From Clytia hemisphaerica (lineage: Eukaryota; Cnidaria; Hydrozoa; Leptothecata; Clytiidae): a stretch of DNA of 64,000 bases. The stretch spans positions 500,370 through 564,369 of the forward strand of contig CACVBU010000738.1 of the NCBI GenBank assembly GCA_902728285.1. The letters are read 5' to 3'. This document shows, piece after piece, positions 36,028 to 48,439 of this stretch. The notes beneath the pieces are model-generated. The model worked only from the letters and a program-made list of their open reading frames with translations, was not told the origin of the DNA and made no database searches. Within the stretch, counting starts at the first letter, position 1. Each line of letters begins with the position of its first letter. The position numbers were made by a program, and so were the translations under genes.

Positions 36028-36409
36028 CCTTAAAGGAAGAAATTTTGGAGGGAATTTAATTTGGCGGATGGCCAAAAAAGTTTTTTCAGAGGGAATTTAA
36101 TTTGGCGGATGGCCAAAAAAGTTTTTTCAGAGGGAATTTAATTTGGCGGATGGACGAAAAAACTAAATTTGGCAGGAATTTAATTTAGCGGATGGACGAA
36201 AAAACTAAATTTGGCGGGAATTTAATTTAGCGGTCGCTTAAAAATTTAACCTTAAGATGGCGTCAAAACAGCGAAAAAATAGCAAAAACACCTTAAAAGA
36301 GATCATATTTTCAAAATGTTTAATTTGGCGGGAATTTAATTTGGCGGATTTCAGTCAAATCCGCCAAATCCGCCAAATTTTCTTTCCGCCAAAATTTCTT
36401 CCTTTAAGG
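36028..36409. mobile_element. 382-bp MITE at a TA site, repeat-filled
   Basis: Ends CCTTAAAGGAAGAAATTTTGG and its complement, TA outside both. The interior is direct repeats of GGGAATTTAATTTGGCGGA and their complements. Shares TA flanks and a CCTTA start with 51,227-51,660. Confidence 0.75.
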
Positions 36410-38518
36410 TATTCGAAAAAAAAACCCTGATCTACTTTCTTTTACTTTAGAAAGATTCTACTAAAAAAGGGAAGGGTTTAAGAAGTCTAGAAAGCCCTTT
36501 ACTGGGAAGTGACGAGCCAACCTTAAAACCTCGATATATTGAACGAAGGTCAAATTGCCTAGTTCCATTAAAGTTGCCGATCGAACTACGATAAGCTTCG
36601 ATCGATATCATGATTTTTCGCCTAAAGATTACTTTGCGAAGGGAAGAACAAAAAAAATGACACAGGAAACTCCCAGGAAACTTCAATGTATATTTTAAAA
36701 CGGTATTGTTAACCGAGTAAGCTGATTGAGAGTTAGTAAGTTTAGTAAGCTAAGTTTAGTAAGATTTGGCTGTTTGGCTGTGTAGTATGGCATACACTCC
36801 ACCGACAGATCGGTGGTTTCGGCGTTGATTCCTAAAACGAAAAAGAAAATATGAAACGTCAATTTCTTATTGAATTGCTATTCTCTCCTAAAAAGGGGGA
36901 GTTATTATCTTCGAGTTAAGAAAATTGAGTTGTGTAACTCGATGACTTATTTTAAACACTAACTTATCAAGTTATGTACTCGGTGACTTTATTTCATTAG
37001 GAATGTTAAATAACTCGATACCTTATTTTATAAACAGATTCATTTAGTTAGGAAATAGTCATAACTCGAAGCATGGCGTCATGCTTCATAATTCGAAGAC
37101 TAACTCGATATTTTATAACTCGATAAGATTATAAGCCCCTAAAAAGGCAGGGGAATAATTTTTCAGTGACTTCTTAATACTGCTAATGAGCCTATTTTTT
37201 CTATTCATGTCCTTGTCTTTTGTGAGAGAGAGAGCGAGATAGGAGGGGTGTAAATTTTTTCATCACAAAGTTAATTTTATAATGGAGCCCCCCATCCACA
37301 TTTAATCAAAATTCGAAAAAGAAAACAAAAATTTCAAATTATTTTAAGCAGCCCTAAAATGCAATTTTAAGTTTTAATTATTACAGTAAATAAAAAGAAA
37401 GACCCCGTCCATTTTTTGTTTTTGATCAGAGGGAAGAAATTTTTGTGGTTTTGGGTGTCTGTCAACCACACGAAATTGAATACCACAAAAATTTCTTCCA
37501 TTTAAAATGTACTCGACTTCCCCTTCAATTAAATACAACTTGCAGTTAATAAAACATAGTCAACTCACCTGTAAAGGATTCTTTCTTGTCAGTAATTATT
37601 CGAGTGAGCACTAGAAAAAATGGAATATATTTTATAAGATTATGTTTCAGTAGAAAAATTTAATGCGTTTTGTTTAAACGAATTGATGACAGTAGAATAT
37701 GAGTAAAAACATGTGTTTTTCATTTTTCTTTATGTCCTAATAAGCGTGGCTTTATTTTTCTTGATTTTCTAATAAGCACCGCTTTGCATCGGATTCTAGG
37801 TGTGGCGCTTATTTTGAAAAAAAATCTATAGGTGCAGCGCTTAGGGAGCGCTTAAAAGAGGGTCATTCTGGTATTTTTTAATACATATTACTACATCCAT
37901 TGTTTTAAACCAGAAATAGATTAAACATTATATGCCATCTAGTCTCAGACTGTGTCATTTTAATCACACACTAAAGTAAGACAAACTATTTTCAGAGCAA
38001 ACGTAAAAATTGTTATCTTTTTTCTTTGAGCATTGCTGACTGGTAGTAAAAGCATACTGAAGTTTTCAAAAATTCCATGCAATAGAAGTTGAGAAAAAGG
38101 CCAAAAAGGCCAAAAACCACTCTTCCCTAAGGAAAAGCAAGTAAAATGGGTTTGTTTACCTCCCTTTTAAAAAGCGATGGAGTGCAAAGACTGCGCAGAA
38201 AAAAAATCCAGAAAACTGGAATCACGGGAAAGGTGTGGAGGGGTCCGACTGACATTGCTACGTTCTCCAAGCAACAACATTAAAAGGGAGCTGCACAGTC
38301 TATTTAATAGACACTATTATTTGTTAGCCATTCCAAATATATTGTTTCGGTGTATGGCGGCAATCGAAAATATGTTCCGTTCGCGTCAAAACCACAGCCA
38401 TTACTTTTTTTACGAGCGCACAAGAGTGTCATTTTGTTATTGTTTTATTTTCATGATTACATACAGAGTGAAACGAAGGACTGGTTTCTGTAAGCTCTCA
38501 AACTTCCTTACATAGTAA
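36410..38518. other. Non-coding stretch with small repeats
   Basis: 36,890-37,130 has scattered AACTCGA(T) motifs. 37,432-37,499 is a foldback (GGAAGAAATTTTTGTGGT with its complement), resembling the ends of the 36 kb MITE. 37,740-37,860 has GCGCTTA motifs. The 112-codon ORF at 38,177-38,515 is unrecognised. Confidence 0.4.
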
Positions 38519-39446
38519 GGGGGCCGTCCATATAGTACGTACGCAAAGATTTTCCAAAAATTTGATACCCCCTCCTCCCTTGTACGTACGCAGAGAACAA
38601 TAGAAATGATGTCATTTAAACAATAGATGTACGCTTTTGCTAAACCCCCTCTCCCCCTTCACTGCGTACCGTAGAGTCGTTTAATCTCGACATACGTCTT
38701 GCAATCTCGACACCGGATCTGTAAAATAATCAAAACAAACCTTGAATGAAATTCTTGGTATCATTCTTATCGAACAAGTTCATCCATCAAACTAGAAGTT
38801 CAGTAAACATTGCAATCCTTTCAATTAAAAAGAAAGCCAAATTATAAGCAGTTTTACACAACACACGAAAGGCATGCAAACTTCCTCGTAACTTTCTCGT
38901 GTCCATCATTAAAATTTTACAACTTTATTACGCTTCAAGTCACGTGATAAAAATAATTCGCGCGCTAAGCCTGGTTTCCCCTTCCTTATATATAAAAACA
39001 CACGCTCTAGGCGCTAACAGGCCGCACGCCGTGATGGCCAGTATGGCGGTCACATTAAATTCAAAAGGAAACCGGGCTCTTTTTATTATTTTCGGTTCAC
39101 GGTAAAAATGTCTACTAAAAAATTCCTCGCGTGCAAAATGTTGTGTTATTGTGATTTAGACATCTTCGTTGAAAGCATGCTAATTAGTTTTTAGCGATTA
39201 CTACATCGTTAAAGTTTTCTTTTCAAATATAAGTATAAGTAATAACACTTCACATTTCTCATATTATATTAACAATCTGTGACGTGATAGAGAGAGAGTA
39301 CATTTTAGTGATTGATTGATAACTTTGGTATGTATTTGTTTATGTTTGATTTTTTATTTCGAAGACCAGCCTACAGCTATGTAGAGATTGCAAGACGTAT
39401 GTCGAGATTAAACGACTCTACGGTACGTACTATATGGATGGCCCCA
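38519..39446. mobile_element. About 925-bp MITE with a second inverted repeat inside
   Basis: Outer ends GGGGCCGTCCATATAGTACG and GTACTATATGGATGGCCCC. A second inverted pair of about 50 bp (CGTACCGTAGAGTCGTTTAA at 38,665; complement at 39,379-39,427) sits directly inside the right end but about 115 bp inside the left. Confidence 0.7.
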
Positions 39447-39477
39447 AGCAGAGTGCCCGCGGGCGAAAGATTTGTAT

Positions 39478-39975
39478 GGATGTGAAATTTATATATGAGT
39501 TTACCGTCAGCCGCCCGCATCTCTAAAAAGCACCCGCATGAAAATTTCATTATTTTCAAAATTCATAAATTTTTCATTATTTCCATATTTCTTTACAACT
39601 ACAACCTCTATCTTTGTTAAAATCGTCTCTACGCATGTTTACACGGGATTTATTACAGATTTATTACAGAAAATGCTGCCGCCCTCAATCCTACAACTGC
39701 AGTGGGCGTCCCGCCCATATATCTGCCAAACCGCCCTGACCGCCATTTTAGTTTTTTGCAAAATCTAGCGCCACTGTAGTAATCGATCTTTATTTTTCGT
39801 TCGCAAAAGATGCGAAGGGTTGAAGCGAAGCAAATTTTTCTATTTTGAGAGAGCATGATTGGCAGAAATGGTGGATAAGGTGCTGTTGGGAAAATAATGA
39901 ATAATGAATAATGAAATCATGCCGCATCTATTTTTGGGTAACTTCACGACGGTAAACTCATATGTAAATTTCATC
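39478..39975. mobile_element. About 500-bp inverted-end element
   Basis: GAAATTTATATATGAGTTTACCGTC at the left is mirrored by GACGGTAAACTCATATGTAAATTTC at the right. No target duplication or ORF recognised. Confidence 0.55.
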
Positions 39976-40764
39976 GGCCTATTCCAGTTTATTTGGCAAT
40001 TTGGTGTGCACGGTTTCAATTTCAATTTGAAGCCGCCATTTCTTTATTAATCATTTGCGACCAGCGAGGTCTTGAAGATGGTGGTGTGATTGTTGTAACT
40101 GGACCGTAAATGATGTAGAGGATGACGGTAGTAAATTAGGTGATTTCAAAGTTTAGTTTTTAGTATTTATTCGCTTGCTCAATGAAAATTGCAACAATTT
40201 TCCTACTTGTCAGACTTGGAATCTTTGTCTGCCAATTTCTTGGTCGGTCGGCTGACACAAACAGAACATATTTTTGATAGTCGCCTATATTAAAAAAATG
40301 TCTCAATGATTTAATTAATTACCTTTTGAAAGAAATGTATCTATATGATGATAGCCAGGGAGCAGATTCGCGATTGAGCAAGAAACTACAGTCAGCACCA
40401 AATGATATGGATGTTTGTATTTGCACTATTTGTAATAAATACCCACAGGATCAGCAGGAAAAACTACTTTCAGCATCAATAATGATATGGATAGTATACA
40501 ACTGGTAAAAAGACGTGTGTCTGAAGCAGTCAAACGTCAAGGTCACCAAACAAGACAGAATCCATTAGTTCCATAAAGTTTGAGCAGAATTAGATCACAC
40601 TTACTAAAGATTAACATTCTGTTATCGCTGAATAAATTCTTTTAGTGAGTTAAACCATTGATTGGTTGAAAAGTATATCACATGACTTTCCGCGGCAAAG
40701 AATTGATGATTAGCCTGTAATCTTTGTTTTCCTCAAATAATGAAACGAGCTCCGTCTACCATGC
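39976..40764. other. Non-coding stretch
   Basis: Nothing recognised; only short ORFs. Confidence 0.3.
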
Positions 40765-41274
40765 GGTTGGCAGACGATATCATCCACCAGGATGCAAGTG
40801 AAATTTTTCAATCTGCGGACCTAGACGGGGGTTCGGTTATTATCAGTTAGGGTTAGGGTTGGAGCTCGAGAGTCACAATATAAGGCCGAAGGCCTTCTTA
40901 GGGGCATCCGTACCCTGTGACTTAACTTAGGATCCCGTAGGGATCCTTGTAGGGGCACCGGTAGGGTTGGGAGCTTTCTTAATGAAGGTCTGTAAATTAC
41001 ACGCTATAAGTATTTGTGAGTGACAACATTCTGCCGTGTCTCGTTGGCGCAAGCGGTTAAGCATTGGGTTTGTATACCAAGGTTGCTTGCATTTGGTGGT
41101 TCGAGCCGGGGTCGGAGACCAATTTCAACGGTGCGGTCAAGTTTCAGAAAAATACTTAGAAAACAGTTAGAAACACTAGAGAAAGTCAGAAAATCAGGAT
41201 AGAAGATAGGAAAGTAGAAAATAGGGGGAAAATAAGAGTGGATGCATCCTGGTGGATGATATCGTTTGCCAACC
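40765..41274. mobile_element. 510-bp inverted-end element carrying a tRNA-like unit
   Basis: GGTTGGCAGACGATATCATC (continuing CACCAGGATGCA) at the left is mirrored at 41,243-41,274 with few mismatches. Inside are TTAGGGTTAGGGTTGG, two short hairpins (AAGGCCGAAGGCCTT, AGGATCCCGTAGGGATCCT) and the tRNA-like region at 41,038-41,121. Confidence 0.65.
41038..41121 (+). promoter_or_regulatory. tRNA-like pol III promoter (A and B boxes)
   Basis: TTGGCGCAAGCGG (41,044-41,056) fits the A box consensus, GGTTCGAGCC (41,098-41,107) the B box, at tRNA-like spacing. GTCTC and GAGAC can pair as part of an acceptor stem, and a loop TTTGTAT would give a TGT anticodon. The T arm and the anticodon stem are imperfect, so this is more likely a tRNA-derived SINE head or tRNA relic than a working tRNA gene. 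Confidence 0.5.
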
Positions 41275-41524
41275 TACTTACAGCGGGCACAGTGCAAATG
41301 AAAGGCCCTTACGCTAACCGCGCTGGGCCAATAATATTTACAAGGCCTAAGATATGAGCAAAACACAACTAGTATACCAGATACTGCATCTTTTGTTTGG
41401 TTTTATTCGTATCACTTGATTATAGGACCAGTTTATTTCCAATTCATGATTTATTTTTATTGAAATTTATTTAGTTGGATATCATTATGTGCCTAATATA
41501 ATGTTGATGACATTGATATCAAAC

Positions 41525-43571
41525 CCCGGGGGGGGGGGGGCACTTAGGCAAAAATAGGTACGGGGACGTGCCGCTGGTCAGGGTACCTTTTTCAGTTTTG
41601 CAGAATTACTGACAGGGTAAATTGCAAAATCCTGATCTGACAGGGGCGCAATTTCATGATGTGTGTCTGACAGGGTCTGTTTTTGCCGTTTTTGCATGTA
41701 GAGCTCTTTTGCAAATCGTTTTGACGCGGCAGTGGGCAGACCCCTGCGAGGGGCAAACAGATTTTACAAGATGTTGCAAGACTTTATTTTAGATTTTGAT
41801 TCAGATTTTTTATTTCAACTGTTATGTTTTGTTTCTTCCCATATCGTTGAGACATTCCGCTGTAGGCTTAGAACAGCTGTAGAACAGAACAATACTCTCA
41901 ACTCTTCTGTTTTAGTCTCATTGACATCCTCTCGTCCTCTTTGTAAAAGCGTCGTTTTAAAGCTTATACTTGCAAAATAGTCCTTTAAAACCTAGACTTC
42001 ATCAGTTCTGATTTTGAGACCCTTACCGTAGGATCACATAAGATTCCGATTCCTGCGATAACATTTCACTTGCCACTTGAAAACAGATGATAGTTAGTTC
42101 CGACTAGTTGAAAACAATGAAACAAGTTGGCCGATTATAAAAGTAATCAAAACATTACTTCTTTTTTGCGTTTTATGATTTGCCAGCTTGGACTAATTCA
42201 CTTTTTTCTGCCAGTATGCCCGGGAAAAATAGCGGAATGATCCCGGAAAAGCGCCAGTAATGCTAGAGCGGGAATCGGAATCTTATGTGATCTCACGGTT
42301 ATCCTGGAAACGGATATCTGAAATTTATCTACGTTCATTATTACGTTTTTTGAAACTTTAGCGTTCTATTTTTTCTTGTACATCTATAATATTGTACCTT
42401 TCTAGCTTTGAAACACATTTTGTGGAAGTACAATCATGGTCGTAACATTTGAGAAAAAAGGGAAATCCACCGGGAAGTTAAAATAACCGGAATTCTCATT
42501 CTATTTCGACCATGATTGTCTTTGAAAATAAAAAATGCCAAAATTCTGCTCTGCTGGGGGTCTAATTTCAAACTAAAGTCATATTTTCCGGTTAAAAATA
42601 TCCCTTTCTTCGATTTAACAGCCAAAAACTTTTAAAAAATTGAAAATTTTCTGAAATATTGGCATTTTTGGATTTCCGTAAATGGGACCTTTTCAAAAAG
42701 TGAAATATTTCACCAAAAATGATTTTGACCCAATGAAAATGCTTCAAATTGGTCGGAAAGGGTTATTTTTCAATTTTTTGGGTTTTTCTGGTAATTTTAG
42801 ACCCCCCGCAGAGCAGAAATCAGCATTTTCAGTTTTCAAAGACAATCATGGTCGTAACATTTGAGAAAAAAGGGAAATCCACCGGGAAGTTTTGAAACCA
42901 CAATCGATTTGTAAGTGCTCTAAAGTAGGTTTGAAGGGTAGAGTTTTAACTCTGAGTTTAGGACCTTAGGATCTGAGGATCCAAAAGTTCAAAAATAGTC
43001 CAATAAGGGTCAGAATATAGCCTGGAAGTCTGCCAACCCCTCCCAAATTGAAATATTCGATTAAGTTAAAGAGATAGCCCAAAATCGACTTTCTCGCCAG
43101 AACTTTAAATCTTGAAAAACGTTAAAATAACCGGAATTCTCATTCTATTTCGACCATGATTGTAGAGAGTGATGATTTTTAATAATATTAAAGATATGTT
43201 TACTTTGTAATTTCATAAATCTCGTCGTCGATTCTTTTGGTCGGTTTTCCAGGTATTGAGGTTTAATGTTTATGCAATGCTGTAGTTTTTTAGCCTGGAA
43301 ATGTTGATATCATGTTATACTTTACGAAAAACGCGAAAAATGTGTATAAAGAGTAGGTTTTTAACATAGAATCTGGCAGGGTAGGTTTTTCAGGGTAGAA
43401 TCTGACAGGGTATAGGTTTTTACAGTAGAAACTGACAGGGTAGGTTTTTCATCGAATTTTTCTTCTGACAGGGTCTATTTTTCATCGAATTTCATTTCTG
43501 ACAGGATCGACTTTTGAAACTCCAGCGGCACGTCCCTGTCGGTCGTCAAGGTCAGTGCCCCCCCCCCCGGG
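41525..43571. mobile_element. 2.05 kb inverted-end element with 7-bp target duplication
   Basis: G/C-run ends (CCCGGGG..., CACT) continue to ACGTGCCGCTGG, mirrored by CCAGCGGCACGT near 43,522-43,533. ATCAAAC lies directly outside both ends (41,518-41,524 and 43,572-43,578). Subterminal CTGACAGGGTA repeats occur in both arms. Hosts nested A-B-A MITEs at 42,430-43,163. Confidence 0.75.
42430..43163. mobile_element. Nested MITEs in A-B-A order
   Basis: A copies at 42,430-42,519 (internally deleted) and 42,842-43,163 have ends ACAATCATGGTCG and its complement. Between them B (42,520-42,841) has inverted ends CTTTGAAAA...ATGCC and TTCTGCTCTGC near them. Interiors match families A and B of the 52.4-55.9 kb array. 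Confidence 0.7.
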
Positions 43572-44340
43572 ATCAAACTAATCGTTGTACTTTGTTATTG
43601 TCAAACTCTAAGGATAAAAATCTAAGGGGGACTCCCTTTTTTATTTTAAGGGGGGCCTTCTAACGGGTACTGGTAATTTTTGTTCCATTTAAGGAGGGGA
43701 GATTCAGGAGATTTTTTGATTTGTTGACTTTTAGACTTTTTAGTCGATTTCTTTTGTTAAAAGTTATCAAATATTGTAATTTTCTTCACATCAACAACTT
43801 GCATTTTGGACCTACATGGAGGTACTTTAACTTAAGTCACATTGTCCATTCGTCCGTTCATTCGTTCGTTACCAGCTTTTCTTTGGATTAGACCACTGAA
43901 ATGGTAATTCGAAGCTCGACCGATGAAATAAGACTTTTTAGTAGAACTCAAGCGGTTTGTGTAAACCGCAGGTTACAGGTCACAGGTTACAGGTTACAGG
44001 TTACATGTTAGTGATGACAGGTTGATTCTAATCAATGTCATTGCAGAGGAAAATGTTTGGAAAACACAAAGAATTATCAAAAACATAATTCTCAAGCAAT
44101 TTCATCCATATAAAACCATTTCAAACATCAAAATTTAACCATGTGCTTTTATCGATCTTTCACAGTTTGCGCTGTGTATAACGCAGACCAGAAAATATTT
44201 GAAACCATATTATACGTATAACAGGTATATTACATATTGTAATGCTTGTAATGTTATATGATGGTTACATATAATAAAACACATCGCTCTAAAACTACCT
44301 TCTCATAGAACTCACGAGCTTCTTATTGGTGTAATTTTAT

Positions 44341-44680
44341 GGGGGGGGGGGTTCAGGGGATACCCGATTCCGCAATTCCGCCAATTTTTTCTCCAATTTC
44401 CGTCAAACCGATTTAAATTGAACCAAAATTCCGTCACTGAAAATTCCTTTGAAATTCAATATTTTTGTCGAAAATTCCGCAAATTTGGAATATCTTTTAC
44501 CAATTCCGAAATTCCGCAATTTTTTTTGCTAAATTCCGTTTTTCCGCACTAAAATTGTCTAATTTTCCGTCTCCGTCAGAGAACCCAATTTCGGTAATTC
44601 CGTCTAAATTTTCGCCAAATTCCGCCACTCCGTCCGAAAAAAGGGCCGATTCCGCTCCTCCGCCAAACTTGAAACCCCCC
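44341..44680. mobile_element. 340-bp repeat-filled MITE with 6-bp duplication
   Basis: G-rich end GGGGGGTTCAGG and CTTGAAACCCCCC, flanked by TTTTAT on both sides (44,335-44,340; 44,681-44,686). The interior is degenerate AATTCCGC repeats. The flanks are duplicated at 45,118-45,238 without the insertion, giving an empty site. Confidence 0.8.
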
Positions 44681-45117
44681 TTTTATATCCAGCCATATTG
44701 TTATCATCACATTCGGTATGCTAAATATTTTGGGTGCTTTTCTCTTGTAAGGAGTTAGTTCATGTAATGTTTCCAGATCACCCAAATAGACACTAATACG
44801 CATGCGTAATTTGCCGTTCTTTTCAACCACAAGCAGTTAATTCCCGTGACAATCAAAGAGGAATGAATCTCTAGGGGTGGAACAGTCACTTTTGGTCGGG
44901 GTTGTGGATGGCGAAATATGGAATTTGTCGTTCTTTAAAAATTTGTCGTTCTTTTTGTCGCTTTTTCATAGTTATTTGTCGTTCTTTTTAGATGATCTGG
45001 AAACATTAGATGAACAGTCTCTAAGACATGATATTTTGTGATTCTGTCAATATTTTTGTCAAAAATTGTCATTAAGTCATTAAAATAACAATTGAATGAT
45101 TAATTAGTTTCATCCTT

Positions 45118-45238
45118 CTAAAACCACTCTCTTAGGGACCTCACAAGCTTCTGATTGGTGCCGTTTTATATCCATTCACACTATCAACATTACATTCTGT
45201 ATTATAAATATTTTTCGTGCTTTTGTCTTGTTAGGCAT
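45118..45238 (+). repeat. Second copy of the sequence flanking the 44.3 kb MITE
   Basis: AAACCACTCTC...TTGGTGCCGTTTTATATCCA aligns with 44,288-44,340 joined to 44,681-44,755. Confidence 0.7.
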
Positions 45239-45379
45239 CATATTTTATGATTTTGTCATTATTTTTGTAAGTAAGTGTCACTAGGTTGTTATTCTATTCA
45301 ATTGTCATTTTATAATATCTAAACTGTAACGTGCTAAAGCACTGGGCTCAACTTAAGTGTACGTGTGAAAGTGGAAGGC

Positions 45380-45765
45380 CCAATTGTAAACACTTTTTTA
45401 GAACAGGGTAATGGGCTCTCATGATAATAGAAGGCCGTTGCAAACCCAGGGTGATAAGCGCTCGTGATTAAGGAATGTCCAATTATTGTAAACCCAGGGT
45501 GACGGTTACTCGGGATAAGAGAAAGCTCAATTGTAAACCCAGGGTGATAGGCGTTCGGGATAAGAGAAGGCCCAGTTGTAAACCCAGAGTGATGGGCACT
45601 CAGAATTAGGGAAAGCTTGCTTGTAAGCCCAGAATGAGGGATACTCGGGATAAGGTAGCTAAATTGCAAACGCGGAGTGAAAAAAGCCTTCTTTGATGGG
45701 CACTCAGGAAAGGGAAGGTTCAATTATAAAACCCAGAGCGATGAGTACTCAGAAGGATTAGAGAA
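45380..45765. repeat. About 46-bp minisatellite, about 8 units
   Basis: Anchors AAACCCAGGGTGAT recur at about 45,443, 45,490, 45,535 and 45,581, with degraded units on both sides. The 129-codon minus-strand ORF across it is repeat-derived. Confidence 0.75.
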
Positions 45766-46961
45766 AGCTCAGTCGTAGGTAAATTTAGAATAAAGAATTT
45801 TTTTCCGTGTGTAGAGTAACCTTTTATTTTGGCACCTAGATAAATTGACGTCAAATATTTTTCAACATGATTGAAAATTTTTATTTTTTTATTTTTAGTA
45901 TTTAAAAAAATGTTTGACGTCAATTATTTTGACTTTTATGACGTTAAATAAGCGCAAAATCCCGGTAAAATGGGGATAACTCGCGAAAAAAAGCAAAATT
46001 CCAAAAAATGAAAAAACCACCCCTAAGTTTTAGGCGTGGGAGGGAGGGCGTGTGCCAAATTTCAGCTCCTTAAACCAATTACTCCGCTCTCTACGCTGCC
46101 CCAAAGTTTGTGGACAAACTCACAAACTCAAAAACATTCTGAGATTCTAGCTCAACTGAAGTTGAGAATAACATGTATTACTTTTTTGTAATTTAATGCG
46201 TTATGTATTGATGTTATGTTATGTATATGATCTTATTATCTTTTTTCCGGTCTGCACTTTGTTGACCTGTAACCTGTGACATGTAACCTGTGACCTGTAA
46301 CCTGTAACCTGCGACCTGTAACCTGCGGTTTACACAAGCCGGAACTCGAGTTTGCTCTGAATATTCTAATAATCAGTATTGAAGATTCTAGCCTTCTAAT
46401 ATACGAAAATTTGATAAAACTTCGTCCACGAAACAAGTTTATGTTCCATTTCGCTATCTGTTCAATTTTGTTTTGAAAAGATATTTTCTCAAGCCAGAAA
46501 ATTAAAAGTTCTTTATAAGCACACACGATTTCAGACTCAATTTGGAGAATTTTGGAGGAAAGTATCAAGCAATAGAGTTCACCTTAAAGAAAACATAGAT
46601 CGAAAAATCTTATCATTTGATGAAGGATTGCCAAGTTTACAGGCCTTTTTTAGTCCAAATATTTTCTTACAATGATGTCAGAAACAATGAAGCTTTAATG
46701 AACCATTAAGATTTCACCTATGGATAGCCTAAAAGTGCTAGGTCGCGATATATGTGTGTCTGAAAATGTCGTTGCTTTTCACGTCTAATGGAATAAACTG
46801 ACGTACGGCAAGAGAAGATCGTCATGTATGAAACCGGCAATCTCTCTCTCAATACGAAAATTTCAGTAAAACATAATGGGATAATGCTCTTCCACAAGCT
46901 ACGATTATGTTACGTTATTGTATAAGATTAGATATAGAAAACTCAGTGATAACTAATGGTT

Positions 46962-47385
46962 GAATTTCTCGGGGCAAATGGGGCAAAGCGTGGCGAGCTG
47001 TGGCAACATTTCATACATTGAAAATACTCAACGATATACCAATGGCTGAATTTCTTGGGGCAAATGGGGCAAAGCGTGGCGAGCTAAGGCAACATTTCAT
47101 ATAGTGAACACAGCAATATCTTCATAGCTGAATTTGTTGGGGCAAACGGGGCAAAGTGTGGCGAGCTGTGGCAAAACTTCATATTATAGAGAATACAACG
47201 ATGTTCCCAAGGCTGAATTTCTTGGGGCACATGGGGCAAAGCGTGGCGACCTGTGGCAACGTTTCAAGTATAGTGAACATAGCAATATCCTCGTAGCTGA
47301 ATTTGTTGGGGCAAACGGGACAAAGTGTGGCGATCTGTGGCAACGTTTAATGTATAGTGAACATAGCGATATCTTCATAGCTAAA
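46962..47385 (+). repeat. About 84-bp tandem repeat, left arm
   Basis: About 5 units anchored on GGGGCAAATGGGGCAAAGCG and GGCAACATTTCAT. Confidence 0.85.
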
Positions 47386-47389
47386 TGTA

Positions 47390-48075
47390 CAGCAGGAGTT
47401 GATGATTCTGATGAATGTGCATCAGGAGTTGATGCTTGTGGTGAATGTGCAGCAGTAGTTGGTGGTTCTGGTGAATATGCATCAGGAGTTGGTGGTTCTG
47501 GTGAATGTGCAGCAAGAGTTGATGGTTCTGGTGAATGTGTAGTAGGAGTTGATGGTTCTGGTGAATGTGCAGCAGTAGTTGGTGATTCTAGTGAATGTGC
47601 ATCAGGAGTTGGTGGTTCTGGTGAATGTGCAGCAAGAGTTGATGATTCTGATGAATGTGCAGCAAGAGTTGATGGTTCTGGTGAATGTGCAGCAGTAGTT
47701 GGTGATTCTAGTGAATGTGCAGCAGTAGTTGGTGGTTCTAGTGAATCTGTAGCAGGAGTTGGTGGTTCTGGTGAATATGATAGTGGAGTTGATGGTTCTG
47801 GTGAATATAATGCTGGTGTTGATGGATCTGGTGATTGCAATGGTGGATATCGTGGTTGTGCTGAATGTGATGGTGGAGTTGATTGTTCTGGTGAATGTAC
47901 AGCAGAAGTTGCTGATTCTGGTAAATGTGCAGCAGGAGTTGATGTTTCTGCTAGATGCAATGGTGGAATTGATGGTTCTGGTGAATGTGATAGTGGCATT
48001 GATGGTTCTAGTGAATGTGATGGTGTAATTGTTGATTCTGTTGAATGTGCTGTAGGAGTTAATATTCTGATAAAT
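47390..48075 (+). repeat. 30-bp minisatellite, left arm
   Basis: About 23 units of GGTTCTGGTGAATGTGCAGC plus AGGAGTTGAT. Because 30 is a multiple of three, frames stay open on both strands (316 codons plus, 271 minus). Confidence 0.9.
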
Positions 48076-48439
48076 TGTTATTGAGATGTTATTCTTGAAT
48101 GTAATGACAATACAGGTATGGTGAATCTCACCTTTTTTGCTATTTAATGAACGCTTATTTTGAAACCATCTATATTATATGAGCTCTAATTGAGATTACA
48201 TAACGATTATAATTACTGTATAATGTTTTGCATGAGCTTGCGCTTAATAGCATCATTCGACTTCATTTAAAACATTCTTTCAGCCGACTACAGTGTTTTG
48301 ATTAGATGTTTAATTACAATGACAAAATATTTTAACGTTGAAAAATTCATTAACTAGCAAAAAAGATCAGATTCACCATAACTCTGGTTGGCATTACATT
48401 CATGAATAACATCTCAATACCAATTAATCAGAATATTAA

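Larger units (their letters stand above)
43945..46355. mobile_element. 2.4 kb inverted-end element with GGTTACA arms
   Basis: Both ends carry TTGTGTAAACCGCAGGTTAC followed by tandem AGGTTACAGGTCAC units, inverted relative to each other (43,950-44,010 and 46,262-46,345). It contains a 340-bp MITE and a 46-bp minisatellite. Exact outer limits are uncertain. Confidence 0.65.

Noticed and set aside
38177..38515. 112-residue plus-strand ORF
   Set aside because: Cys-rich start looks interesting but no zinc-finger spacing holds and nothing around it supports a gene.
40845..40862. Telomeric TTAGGG repeat
   Set aside because: Only about two and a half units, inside an inverted-end element.
41038..41121. 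Functional tRNA-Thr(TGT) gene
   Set aside because: T arm does not fold properly, the anticodon stem has a mismatch and the acceptor stem is only partly paired.
45334..45723. 129-residue minus-strand ORF with repeated YHPGFT
   Set aside because: Lies wholly in the 46-bp minisatellite; no known domain.
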